Assembly (NCBI GenBank): GCA_938010045.1 | Contig: CALLFZ010000008.1 | Span: 38,389 to 102,388, forward strand | Source: an uncultured bacterium | GTDB lineage: Bacteria > Verrucomicrobiota > Kiritimatiellia > PWTM01 | Direction of reading: 5' to 3' | DNA: 64,000 nt | Shown: one piece after another, positions 51,727 through 60,563 of the stretch | How the letters are laid out: each line of letters opens with the position of its first letter | Numbering within the stretch: the first letter of the stretch is position 1 | The notes under the pieces: model-generated | Database searches by the model: none | What the model was told of the DNA's origin: nothing | What the model saw: only the letters and a program-made list of their open reading frames with translations | Made by a program: the position numbers and the translations under genes

Positions 51727-52199
51727 CCGGCACCGCCCTGTTCGCGCTCTCCGCGCAGTTTCTCCGCTACGCGCTGTGCGGACTGATCGCAACCGCCTCG
51801 GACGCCGCGGTGTTTTATGTTCTCTCGTGGCGGGTCTGGCCCGCTTTGCGCGCCGATGACCCCCTGGGTCGCCGGCTGCGACTTCGCCTCCGACCGGTGG
51901 ACGAGCACCAGCGCGCCGCTCGGTTTCTGGTCAACAACGCGGTGGCGTTCCTCGTCTCAAACCTCGTCGGTTACGCGCTCAATACCGCGTTTGTGTTCAC
52001 GCGCGGACGACACCCCCGGCCACTCGAGCTGGCGCTGTTTTTTGCGGTCTCCGCCGTTTCGATGGCGCTCGGTTCGTTCACCGGCTGGGCGCTCATCCGC
52101 GCGGCGGGCTGGGGTACAACGCCCGCCTACGCGGCGAAGATCGCGGCGTCGCTGCTGATGAACTTCGCGGGACGCAAATGGATCGTGTTTCTCGGCTGA
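51723..52199 (+). CDS. GtrA family membrane protein
   Basis: 158-residue four-span membrane protein of the GtrA/DPMS2 family, usually flipping or supporting flipping of lipid-linked sugars. FLRYALCGLIATASDAAVFY at the N-terminus, FLVNNAVAFLVSNLVGYALN and the terminal LLMNFAGRKWIVF are typical. An insertion of about 40 polar residues (WPALRADDPLGRRLRLRLRP) separates spans 1 and 2, which is unusual. The start overlaps the GreA-like stop as ATGA, and its last 22 bases overlap the next gene. Likely envelope polysaccharide or lipid modification. Confidence 0.82.
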   Translation: MTGTALFALSAQFLRYALCGLIATASDAAVFYVLSWRVWPALRADDPLGRRLRLRLRPVDEHQRAARFLVNNAVAFLVSNLVGYALNTAFVFTRGRHPRPLELALFFAVSAVSMALGSFTGWALIRAAGWGTTPAYAAKIAASLLMNFAGRKWIVFLG

Positions 52200-54865
52200 T
52201 CGTCGCCGGCGCACTTCTGGCGAGCTGCGTCGCAACGCCGCCGGACTGGTCCGCCCACCGCGAGCCGCTGGCCGAGGGCGGTCCACCGGTCTACCGCCCC
52301 TCCCCGGCGGCACCATGGACCGGTTGGGATGACGCCCTGCCGCCGCAGGTGCGACTCGACCGCATCCGCGGCTGGACGGCTGCGCCCGCGCCGCCGGTAC
52401 GACTCAACCGCGTCGCCGACGCGTTCAGCGGGCATCATCCGACCGCTCAACTCACCGCCGAAGCCCCAAACGCCGCATTGATGACTACACTGCTACCACC
52501 GGCTCCGATTCCGATCTACGAGCCGGCGGACGTCGTCGAGGCCGTCGCGGCCGCGCCGCGTGCGGTGCCGAGCGACGGCCGTCCGCTGCCGTCGCTCGGC
52601 GTTCGGCTGCGCGATGCTTCCGGCGCACGACACACGGTGGTGGTCGGCCCCATCCCCGCTGATCGTTGGACCGTGCTGCGGGCGCCGTTGCCGACGCGGT
52701 TTCTCCGATGCGATGACGAGGGGCGCTTTGGCTGGATCGAGGCAGTCGAACTGCGCGACTGGGATCCCTCGGCGGCACCGGATGTGCGCCTCGCTTCGCT
52801 CGCCATCGGTCCGCGACATGCGGGGCTGCTGCTCCCGCCCGGTTCGCCGGATCCGCCCTGGCGCCGGCCCGGCGTCGAGGACATGCCCAACGCGGCGCCG
52901 CCGCCAGTGCGCGCCGCCGCTTCAGTGGAATGGCTGGCCGACGGGCGTGTTGCGCTACGGTCGGCAGCGGACGACGGCAACCTGACGTTCGTGGTGGATC
53001 CCGCCGCCTGGCACCACGGCTTCGAGGTGAGCTGGAACGGCCGCCCGCGCCTCCGCTGGCGAGGCTGGCGAATCGAAGGCGGGGCGGTGAACCTTGCGCC
53101 GCGCGCGATCGTCGCCGCCGACGACCGGCTGGAACTGGACACCGCCAGCGGTGGGCAGGTGACCATGCGGCTGGCCGGCCGCACGCTCTCCGTGCGCCTG
53201 CGTGGCCCGCCGGCCACCCTCGCAATCGTGGCCGCGGGCTGGACCGGCGCCCCATCCGAGCCGATCCGACTGCCGATGATGGAGGACATCCCCGTTGGTG
53301 TCTGGCCGGGCGAACCCATGCTGTTCACGACAGCGTTGTTCGATCCGTTTCGATCCTCCGCCTCCGAATTTGGAGGTGGCTCGGTCGATGCTTCGGCGTT
53401 CCACGTTGCGCGCTATCGCGCCGCCGATGACGGCCGACCGCACGCGGTGGACGAAACGTTCCATCTCACCATCTCAACGCGCATCGAGGACGTGCTGCCC
53501 TCCGTGCCCGCCGTGTCCGGCCGTCGGGCCGCGGACGCTGCGATGAGCATCTACTACGATCCGGGACCCTTCGGACTGGGGCGCATACGCGAGGTCTGGG
53601 AGGCGCTGCAGGCCGGCCCGCTGCTGGTGCTCAGCGAGCCCGCGCCGGGCGCCCCGCGCGAGGACGAGCTGGATTGCACCGACCCTCGGTGGACGCGCGA
53701 GTGGGCGCGACACACCCCGGACGGCCGCTGGCGGGTGGGTACGGCGCCCGGGCGCTACGCGATCAAGACCCCATGGATGGCCGCCGCGGGCGCGCTCACA
53801 GGCTTGCGCGCGGCGCCCACCGACCGTGCGCTTGTGCCCCGAATCAGCGCCGATCCTCCCTGGGCGTTCACCGACTACGATGCGCGCTCCGCCGGCGCGG
53901 CCACGTTCCGCTCCGCCTGGGACGGAGTGCTCGAATGGTACCGCCTCGAATCTCGGCGGCGCGCCGCGCCGGTCCTCTGCGATGCCTCCCTCGCCTGGCT
54001 CTACGCCGACGCCGCCGACGGCGCGGTCTGGCCCCCCACCCGCGCGGCGGATTTGATCGAGGGCCCTTGGCTTCCGCTGGTTCCCCTCCTGCGGCTGAAC
54101 CGCGCGCTCCGCCTCGTCGCACCGCCGGTGTCCCTGGCCGGAAATGACGCGGCCTACCGCTCGCTCGCCGCGGCCATCGCGCACGGCATGGCGCTGCGGC
54201 TTCCCGCGCTGGACATCACCGATGACCGGTTGTGGCGCTGGACCTTTCTCTCCGCCGCCCTTCACCGCCGACAGGCGCTCCAAAGCATCGAACGGCTCGC
54301 ATGGGGCACAGACGGCGGGGGGCTGAGCTCCGCTTCGACCGCGCTGGTGAATGGCGAATCGCGGCGGTCGCGGCTGTACCTGCGCTACCGCGATGGACTC
54401 GAAATCTGGGTCAACGGCGACACCGGCACATGGGCCGTGGCCATCGGCGGCGACACACTCGAATTGCCGCCCGCGGGCTGGTATGCGGTCGGGCCCGACC
54501 TGCTCGCCGCCTCGTCGCTGCGGGGCGGACGCCGACTCGACCGGGTACGTTCGCCCGAATACGCCTACCACGACGGCCACGGCGACCCAGAGATCGTCGA
54601 CGGCCTCGGCTGCGCGGAACCGCTGCTCGTCCGGCTCCATGAGCGCCCACGCGGGCAGCGCCTCCGGCTGACGTTTCTCCGAGCACCGGCAGCGGTCGGT
54701 CTCGGTCCGCCCTTCTGGCCCAGCGACGCGCGGCCGGTCCGCGTCTCCGCTGCCGATCCCGCGGGCACCAGTCTCCCTCCGCCCGATCCCGTTCGCGACG
54801 GCGCTCGGCTGCGGCTGCGACCACCCCCCCACGCGCGAGACGTCGAGTTGGAGTGGACGAAATGA
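52178..54865 (+). CDS. Large lipoprotein, possible glycosidase-like protein
   Basis: 895 aa. The N-terminus MDRVSRLIVAGALLASCVAT has a lipobox (LLASC), so it is exported and lipid-anchored. It consists of several beta-rich blocks followed by a helical part (IAHGMALRLPALDITDDRL) and an end LYLRYRDGLEIWVNGDTGTW that recalls C-terminal beta domains of glycoside hydrolases. No catalytic motif was recognised, so the enzyme class is open. Its start overlaps the GtrA gene by 22 bases in another frame, and ATG 52178 was chosen because it gives a clean signal peptide. Probably carbohydrate-related. Confidence 0.62.
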   Translation: MDRVSRLIVAGALLASCVATPPDWSAHREPLAEGGPPVYRPSPAAPWTGWDDALPPQVRLDRIRGWTAAPAPPVRLNRVADAFSGHHPTAQLTAEAPNAALMTTLLPPAPIPIYEPADVVEAVAAAPRAVPSDGRPLPSLGVRLRDASGARHTVVVGPIPADRWTVLRAPLPTRFLRCDDEGRFGWIEAVELRDWDPSAAPDVRLASLAIGPRHAGLLLPPGSPDPPWRRPGVEDMPNAAPPPVRAAASVEWLADGRVALRSAADDGNLTFVVDPAAWHHGFEVSWNGRPRLRWRGWRIEGGAVNLAPRAIVAADDRLELDTASGGQVTMRLAGRTLSVRLRGPPATLAIVAAGWTGAPSEPIRLPMMEDIPVGVWPGEPMLFTTALFDPFRSSASEFGGGSVDASAFHVARYRAADDGRPHAVDETFHLTISTRIEDVLPSVPAVSGRRAADAAMSIYYDPGPFGLGRIREVWEALQAGPLLVLSEPAPGAPREDELDCTDPRWTREWARHTPDGRWRVGTAPGRYAIKTPWMAAAGALTGLRAAPTDRALVPRISADPPWAFTDYDARSAGAATFRSAWDGVLEWYRLESRRRAAPVLCDASLAWLYADAADGAVWPPTRAADLIEGPWLPLVPLLRLNRALRLVAPPVSLAGNDAAYRSLAAAIAHGMALRLPALDITDDRLWRWTFLSAALHRRQALQSIERLAWGTDGGGLSSASTALVNGESRRSRLYLRYRDGLEIWVNGDTGTWAVAIGGDTLELPPAGWYAVGPDLLAASSLRGGRRLDRVRSPEYAYHDGHGDPEIVDGLGCAEPLLVRLHERPRGQRLRLTFLRAPAAVGLGPPFWPSDARPVRVSAADPAGTSLPPPDPVRDGARLRLRPPPHARDVELEWTK

Positions 54866-54939
54866 CCGCGCGCCGCTAGTCTGTGCGCACGCGGCCGGCG
54901 AGTCGCAGGAACTCACAACGCAACGACAAGGGAGAGCCC

Positions 54940-56235
54940 ATGACGGCCGAACAGGTTGCGCGGCGGATCGGACACTACCGGTGGGTCATCTGCGCCCTCC
55001 TCTTCATCAACACCGCTAACAATTACCTCGACCGGCAGATGCTGGGCATTCTCGTGCCCAAGCTGGAGACGATGTTCAACTGGCCGAAGGAAATCGGCTG
55101 GGCGCGCATCGTGATGGCGTTCCAGCTCGCCTATGCGGTGGGCCTGCCGTTCTTCGGGCGTCTCGTGGACCGGTTCGGTACGCGCGCAACCTACGCATGG
55201 GCGACGATCTTCTGGGGATTCGCGGCCTGGGGGCACATGTTCTGCCGCCAATGGTGGCAGTTTGGCATTATGCGGCTGTTCCTCGGCCTCGGCGAAGCAG
55301 TGAACTTCCCCGCGGCGATCAAGGCCGTCACCGAGTGGTTCCCCCGACGCGAGCGCGCCCTAGCCACCGGTATCTTCAACTCCGGCGCGAACATCGGCGC
55401 CGTGATCACGCCCGCACTTGTGCCGTGGCTCGCCACGCGGTTTGGCTGGCAGTACGCGTTTCTTGTCGGCGGCTCGATCAACTTCATCTTCGTCGCGCTA
55501 TGGTGGCCGCTCTACCGGCGTCCGCAGGAGAAAACGAACATCGACCCCGCCGAGCTCACGTATATCCTCAGCGACCGCGAAGACGAAAAACCCGTCAAGC
55601 TGCCGTGGTGGCAGTTGCTGGGCTACCGGGAGACGTGGGCGTTCGTGATCGGTAAATTCATGACCGACCCGATCTGGTGGTTCTACCTCTTTTGGCTGCC
55701 GAAGTGGCTCAACAAGGACTTCGGGCTAGACCTCAAACAGCTCGGCTGGCCGCTGATTGTCGTCTACACCTTCGTGACCGTCGGCAGCATCGGTGGCGGC
55801 TACATTTCGTCCGCGCTGCTGCGGGCCGGCCGCTCGGTCAACTTCGCGCGGAAGATGGCCTTCCTGCTCATGGCGCTGTGCGTGGTACCCGTGTCGGTGA
55901 TCACGCGCCTTTCGAACGTGTGGTGGGCGGTGATCTACGTCGGGCTCGCCGCGGCCGCGCACCAGGGCTGGTCCGCGAACCTCTTCACGCTGGTCTCCGA
56001 CTGCTTCCCGAAGAACGCGGTCGCGAGCGTCATCGGGCTCGGCGGCATGGCGGGTTCGATCGGCGCGATCCTCTTCTCTGAGTTCATCGGCCGCTGGCTC
56101 GAGCGCACGGGCCGCTATTGGCTGCTGTTCTTCATCGGTTCGACCGCGTACTTGATCGCGCTGGCGATCATTCAAGCGCTCGTGCCGCGCATTCGGCCGG
56201 TGCAATTGCCCGTGGCGCCGGACGATCAGCGCTGA
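54940..56235 (+). CDS. MFS transporter of the hexuronate (ExuT) type
   Basis: 431 aa, 12 membrane spans. N-terminal RWVICALLFINTANNYLDRQ and GRLVDRFGTRATYAWATIFW are typical of anion:cation symporters such as ExuT/GudP, which bring in hexuronates and glucarate. FLGLGEAVNFPAAIKAVTEWF and LSDREDEKPVKLPWW also fit. The start follows AAGGGAGAG, and the open frame upstream of ATG 54940 is rejected. Likely substrate is a uronic acid from polysaccharide degradation. No uronate-catabolism gene is beside it. Confidence 0.9.
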   Translation: MTAEQVARRIGHYRWVICALLFINTANNYLDRQMLGILVPKLETMFNWPKEIGWARIVMAFQLAYAVGLPFFGRLVDRFGTRATYAWATIFWGFAAWGHMFCRQWWQFGIMRLFLGLGEAVNFPAAIKAVTEWFPRRERALATGIFNSGANIGAVITPALVPWLATRFGWQYAFLVGGSINFIFVALWWPLYRRPQEKTNIDPAELTYILSDREDEKPVKLPWWQLLGYRETWAFVIGKFMTDPIWWFYLFWLPKWLNKDFGLDLKQLGWPLIVVYTFVTVGSIGGGYISSALLRAGRSVNFARKMAFLLMALCVVPVSVITRLSNVWWAVIYVGLAAAAHQGWSANLFTLVSDCFPKNAVASVIGLGGMAGSIGAILFSEFIGRWLERTGRYWLLFFIGSTAYLIALAIIQALVPRIRPVQLPVAPDDQR

Positions 56236-56274
56236 GCGCCGCCGGCGGATCGGTCGGCGGAGGCCCGGATCACC

Positions 56275-57111
56275 ATGCGCTGCGCACACCGCCATCTCGG
56301 GCGCGCGGCGGCTCTCGCGGCGGTGCTAGCGGCCCTCCGCGGGCCGGCCGCTCCCGATCCCGCCGAACGTGACGCGCTGCTCGCACTGTGGCGCGCCCAT
56401 GCCGCCGCGCCCTCCAACCACGCTGCGCTCGCCCGCGCCGCGGCCGATCTCCTCCGTCGTTTCCCCGCCGGCGAGCTGCGCCCCGTCACACAGGGCCTCG
56501 GGGCCTGGCACGCGCTGCGCGCCAGCGCCACCAACGAGGCCGCCGCGCTCTGGACCGCCATGCTCTCCGCCGACTCGACCCCGCTCGAACGCGCCGGCCA
56601 GACCCTCGCCCGCGCCTGGCTCACCCGGCTCGACCGCGAAACCGTCCGCGCTGCGCTGCGCGCCCACTATGCCGCGCACGCCCTCTTTCCACCCACCCTC
56701 CAGCCCCTCCGGGAACTGCCCCCCGACCGCCGGCCCCCGCTCACCGATCGCTTCGGCGACGCCTGGCAGTATTCGCTCGATGCCTTCGCCCATATCCCCG
56801 GCACGCGGGGTCACCGATACCGCCTGTTTAGCGCGCGGCTCGGCGAGCAGCTCTCCGACCTGCGCGCCGCGCTCGCCCGCCCCTACGGCGGCGGCCGCGA
56901 ACCGCCCCGCCCGCTGCGCCGCATCGGCTCCGCCGTCCAATTCGAGCTGGGTACCGAACGGCCGGTCATCACCGAAGGCGCCTCGGTTGGCCCCTGGCAC
57001 TTGGCCCTCGTGACCGACCGATTCCTCGTGCTCGCAGACGGCGACTACTGGTATCTGGTCGCCCCCCCCGACGCCACCCCCACACCGCCACCCGCGGAGC
57101 GACGGCCGTGA
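56275..57111 (+). CDS. Secreted protein of unknown function
   Basis: 278 aa. Cleavable signal peptide (HLGRAAALAAVLAALRGPAAPD). The body is helical and rich in Ala, Arg and Pro, then becomes beta-rich: DRFGDAWQYSLDAFAHIPG, HRYRLFSARLGEQLSDLR, VGPWHLALVTDRFLVLAD and GDYWYLVAPPD. The DRFGDAWQY stretch recalls the DPWG-x-YQY part of type II pseudopilins, but I cannot confirm this. GGAGG lies about ten bases before the ATG. Between the MFS carrier and DUF58 genes; function unknown. Confidence 0.6.
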   Translation: MRCAHRHLGRAAALAAVLAALRGPAAPDPAERDALLALWRAHAAAPSNHAALARAAADLLRRFPAGELRPVTQGLGAWHALRASATNEAAALWTAMLSADSTPLERAGQTLARAWLTRLDRETVRAALRAHYAAHALFPPTLQPLRELPPDRRPPLTDRFGDAWQYSLDAFAHIPGTRGHRYRLFSARLGEQLSDLRAALARPYGGGREPPRPLRRIGSAVQFELGTERPVITEGASVGPWHLALVTDRFLVLADGDYWYLVAPPDATPTPPPAERRP

Positions 57112-57135
57112 ACCGAGCCCGCCTCGCGTGGCCCT

Positions 57136-57182
57136 GTCCAAGGCTTGGACACTTTCAGCGCTCCGTTGTCCAATCCTTGGAC
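57136..57182. repeat. Recurring palindrome, copies 2 and 3
   Basis: GTCCAAGGCTTGGAC (57136-57150) and GTCCAATCCTTGGAC (57168-57182), 32 bases apart. Each is a perfect 7-bp inverted repeat around one (or a mismatched) central base. They sit just upstream of the DUF58 gene. Two more copies lie at 30146 and 63879. Confidence 0.65.
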
Positions 57183-57208
57183 CGCCGCCGCCCCGTGAAC
57201 GTCGCGCC

Positions 57209-58105
57209 ATGCCCGCACGCATCCACCGCTTCCTGACCGCCGACGAGCTGGTGCAGCTCAATCGGCTGTCCCTGCCGTCCCGCCGCGTGGTCGAAGGCAC
57301 GCTCGCCGGCCGGCATCGCAGTCCGTTCCGCGGTGCAAGCTCTGAGTTCGCCGACCACCGCGCCTACATCCCCGGCGACGACCCGAAACGGCTCGACTGG
57401 AAGGTCCTCGGCCGCACCGACCGCTTCTACATCCGGCGCTACGAGGACGAGACGAACCTGCGCGTCTACCTCGCGCTCGACCGCAGCGCCTCAATGGACT
57501 ACGGCTCGCGCAAGATCACCAAGTTTCAATACGCGGTGCGACTCACCGCCGCGCTCGGGTACGTCGTCGTGCGCGCGCGCGACTCGGTGGGGCTCTATGT
57601 GTTCTCCGACCAACTGCACGACGCGCTCGGAGCCGGCAATTCCCGGCTGCACTTCAATAACCTGCTCGAGCGGCTCGACCGGCTGCGGCCGGGCGGCGCC
57701 ACGCGCACCGCAGAGGCGCTGCACCGCATCGCCGAGGACATCCAGCGCCGCGCGCTCGTCGTGCTCATCTCTGACCTCCTCGACGACCCCGACGAGATCG
57801 CGCGCGCGCTCGCCCACTTTCATCGGCAGCATCACGACGTGATCGTGCTGCAGGTGCTCGACCCGGCCGAGATCGAGCTTCCGTTTCCGCGCGGCGCCGA
57901 ATTCGAAGACCTCGAAAGCGGCGAAGTCATCGCCGCCGATCCGCGCGGGATCCGCGACGAGTACCGCCGCCTCATCGAGGAGTTTGTGGACCGGCACCGC
58001 CAGACCTGCGCGCAGCTCGGGATGGACCATCGGCTCGTGAACACCGCGCAGCCGCTCGACCGGTTTGTGTGCGCCTACCTGAACGAGCGCAAGCGCCTCG
58101 GCTGA
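57209..58105 (+). CDS. DUF58 / vWA-like protein
   Basis: 298 aa, cytoplasmic. The family motif begins GRHRSPFRGASSEFADHRAY, then PGDDPKRLDWKVLGRTDRFY and YEDETNLRVYLALDRSASMD, where the DxSxS metal-ion-dependent adhesion site sits. DUF58 proteins act in MoxR-linked complexes, but no MoxR ATPase is next to it. The ATG is chosen because it directly precedes the family N-terminus. Its upstream region carries two palindromes. Confidence 0.9.
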   Translation: MPARIHRFLTADELVQLNRLSLPSRRVVEGTLAGRHRSPFRGASSEFADHRAYIPGDDPKRLDWKVLGRTDRFYIRRYEDETNLRVYLALDRSASMDYGSRKITKFQYAVRLTAALGYVVVRARDSVGLYVFSDQLHDALGAGNSRLHFNNLLERLDRLRPGGATRTAEALHRIAEDIQRRALVVLISDLLDDPDEIARALAHFHRQHHDVIVLQVLDPAEIELPFPRGAEFEDLESGEVIAADPRGIRDEYRRLIEEFVDRHRQTCAQLGMDHRLVNTAQPLDRFVCAYLNERKRLG

Positions 58106-58544
58106 CCACGCGCGCGCCGGTCGTCGCGGCAGCGCAAGCGCGGGGCCCAGCGCGCGCGGCCGCCATGCGCGTGGGCCGCGGCGCCCGACGCTCCCCGGGT
58201 TGTACCCACGACGCCCCGCCGCACGGGGGCGCGCTCGCGCCGCGCACGCACCTCGACCTGCCGCGCCGCACGGTGGTGGGCACGATCGTACGGCTCTTGG
58301 CCGTCCTCCCCGGCCGCGACGATATGAACACGCACAGTCCCAAAGCGCCGGCGCCCAGCATGACCGCAGAGGTCCGGGCGGTTGCACCGGCGTTCGTGGG
58401 CGGCCGGCTTGGGCGGATGCGCCAGTGGTCGCGGTGGTGAGCGACGGCTCCTTGACGTCTGAGTCCGGAGGCGATATGAATCTTTCATATAATCGTCATA
58501 CGCCGCGGATGGGCCGTGGCGGGCCGTGACATGAGGAGGTACCA
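58106..58544. promoter_or_regulatory. TonB-operon upstream region with palindromic operator candidate and TATAAT
   Basis: About 440 bases. Near its end is a 17-base perfect palindrome ATATGAATCTTTCATAT (58474-58490), arms of seven bases and a three-base spacer, unusually AT-rich for this genome. It overlaps TATAAT (58488-58493), the only perfect consensus -10 I noticed in a promoter context here. A repressor bound at the palindrome would block RNA polymerase. AGGAGGT lies just before the receptor ATG. The first 350 bases show no gene and no cobalamin riboswitch. Confidence 0.6.
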
Positions 58545-60563
58545 ATGACTCGGATCGAGTGGCGATGGATGGCGGCGGGATGCGTGGCGGCGCTGGCCGC
58601 GGCCGCCGCAGACCCGCAGGTGCAGGTGCCGGAGATCGTCGTGACACCCGCACGCGGACCCGCCGCGCTGACCAACGTCACGCAGGCGGTCGGCGTGCTG
58701 CAGGACGCCGATGTTGCGACGATGATCGTGCCGAAGGCCAACGTCGCAGAGCTGCTCACGTGGCAACCGGGCACGCGCGTGACGGTGCTCTCGCGCAACG
58801 ACGCGAACTGGGGCTCGTTCGGCGGACTCGGCCCGAAGTACAGCACGTTCATGCTCGACGGCCTGCCGATCGACGCGTTCGTGGACGCGCAGGCGCTCGA
58901 TCCATGGGCGATCGAACGTGTCGAGGCGCAGCGCGGCCCGGCCTCCGTGCTTTACCCGAACTACCTTTCGCAAGACTTCGCCGGCAATCAGAGCCCACTG
59001 GCCGGCACGGTGAACCTGATCTCGCGCGCAACCATCCCCGCGCCCCGCACCCGCCTCGACGCCGCGTGGGGCTCGTACAACACGTGGCGGCTGCGCGGCG
59101 CACACGAACAGCGCATCGGCCGCCTTTCGTTCTTCGGCGGCGCGTTCTGGGAAGACTCGGACTACACAAACTACGGCAGCGAACACTCGTGGCTCAACAT
59201 GCTCGATGACCCCGAGTACTCGAAGCTCCGCCTCTGGGCCGGCGGCCGGCTCGACCTCGATGAAGACGGCCGCCACGCGCTCTCGGCGTTCGGCAACTGG
59301 ATGCACCACGAGGGCGACGCGGGACGGCCCAACCGCGGCTTCGACCACGATTACATCCTGCTCCAGGGCGGCTACCGCGGCGAGCTCACCGACCAGGTCT
59401 CGCTCTCGCTGCGCGCCGGTTGGCGTCGCTATGACCGCACCTGGCAGGAGGACAACTTCTTCCACGGAGGCGACCTCTCGCTGGCCTCGAACAACGGCGT
59501 CGAACAGAACATCGTGCCCATTGATCTCACGCTCGCCATCGGCCATGGCGATGGCCGCCGCCTGACGATCGGCGCCGACGCGCAGTGGGCCGACTACCGC
59601 ACCTGGACGGAGAGCGGCGGGCGCCGCGACACCGGCAACGACAGCCGGTCGAGCCAGTACGGCCTGTTCGCGCAAGAGGAATGGCTCGCCGGACCCTGGG
59701 TGCTGCGCGGCGGCGCGCGCGTGGCGTGGACCGCACACGAAATCGACCGGCTCGGCGGCGCCGCACCGGGCGATGACGAGGCCTCATGGACGCGCCTGCT
59801 CTGGAGCGCCGGCGTGCGCTACAACGGCTGGACCGGCGTCGCCCCCTTTGCGAACGTCGGCTCGAGCTTCATGGCCCCCTCGCTCAAATCGGTCGGCGGA
59901 ACCCTGCGGCCGGAGGACCGCGGCGTGCCGGGCCGCAACGGCCAGCTGCCCAACCCCAACCTCGATCCCGAGTCGGGCATCGGCGCGGACGCGGGCCTGC
60001 ACCTCACCTGCCCGATGGGCTACCTTGCCACGGTGCGCGGTTTCGTGAATGTGGTCGACGACGCGATCGTCGAGACCGTCGTCAGCCAGACGCCATCGCA
60101 GTCCCAGTCGGTCAACGCCGGACGCACCACCGCCTGGGGCGTCGAGGTGGACCTGCGCCAACCACTGACCGACTGGCTCGGATGGTTCGCAAACTACACG
60201 TACACTCAGACCGATATCGAGAACGACGAGGATCCGGATCAGGATGGCGCCGACGTGCCGTTTGTTCCAACGCATATGGGGAACGTGGGGCTGACGCTCT
60301 CCCTGCCGGCCGACATCACCGTCGCCGCCTACCTGCACCTCGCCGGCTCGATCTACGACAGCACCTCCCGGTCGAACCGCCGCAAGTTCGACTCGTACGA
60401 GGTCGTGAACGTGGACGTGCGCAAAGGGCTGTGGCGGTCCGGGCGCCGCAGCGTGGACCTCTACCTCGAGCTCTACAATGTCACGAACAACGAGTTCGAG
60501 ATGCCGTGGCAGTTCCAGGATCCCGGCGTCTCGGCGATGGTCGGGATCCAGGCCTCGTTCTGA
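58545..60563 (+). CDS. TonB-dependent outer-membrane receptor
   Basis: 672 aa. Signal peptide, then a TonB-box-like EIVVTPARG and a plug domain with VAELLTWQPGTRVTVLSRND, KYSTFMLDGLPIDAFVDAQ and IERVEAQRGPASVLYPNYL. A 22-strand beta barrel is suggested by alternating hydrophobic patterns up to a terminal Phe (VGIQASF). It imports a large ligand such as cobalamin or a siderophore. It heads an operon with binding protein, permease and ATPase, so ligand identity is shared with those. The ribosome site AGGAGGT is strong. Confidence 0.93.
   Translation: MTRIEWRWMAAGCVAALAAAAADPQVQVPEIVVTPARGPAALTNVTQAVGVLQDADVATMIVPKANVAELLTWQPGTRVTVLSRNDANWGSFGGLGPKYSTFMLDGLPIDAFVDAQALDPWAIERVEAQRGPASVLYPNYLSQDFAGNQSPLAGTVNLISRATIPAPRTRLDAAWGSYNTWRLRGAHEQRIGRLSFFGGAFWEDSDYTNYGSEHSWLNMLDDPEYSKLRLWAGGRLDLDEDGRHALSAFGNWMHHEGDAGRPNRGFDHDYILLQGGYRGELTDQVSLSLRAGWRRYDRTWQEDNFFHGGDLSLASNNGVEQNIVPIDLTLAIGHGDGRRLTIGADAQWADYRTWTESGGRRDTGNDSRSSQYGLFAQEEWLAGPWVLRGGARVAWTAHEIDRLGGAAPGDDEASWTRLLWSAGVRYNGWTGVAPFANVGSSFMAPSLKSVGGTLRPEDRGVPGRNGQLPNPNLDPESGIGADAGLHLTCPMGYLATVRGFVNVVDDAIVETVVSQTPSQSQSVNAGRTTAWGVEVDLRQPLTDWLGWFANYTYTQTDIENDEDPDQDGADVPFVPTHMGNVGLTLSLPADITVAAYLHLAGSIYDSTSRSNRRKFDSYEVVNVDVRKGLWRSGRRSVDLYLELYNVTNNEFEMPWQFQDPGVSAMVGIQASF

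Noticed and set aside
58106..58473. Cobalamin riboswitch before the TonB receptor
   Set aside because: I searched for the B12-box-like GCCACTG and GGGAA blocks on the plus strand and did not find them in a workable order.
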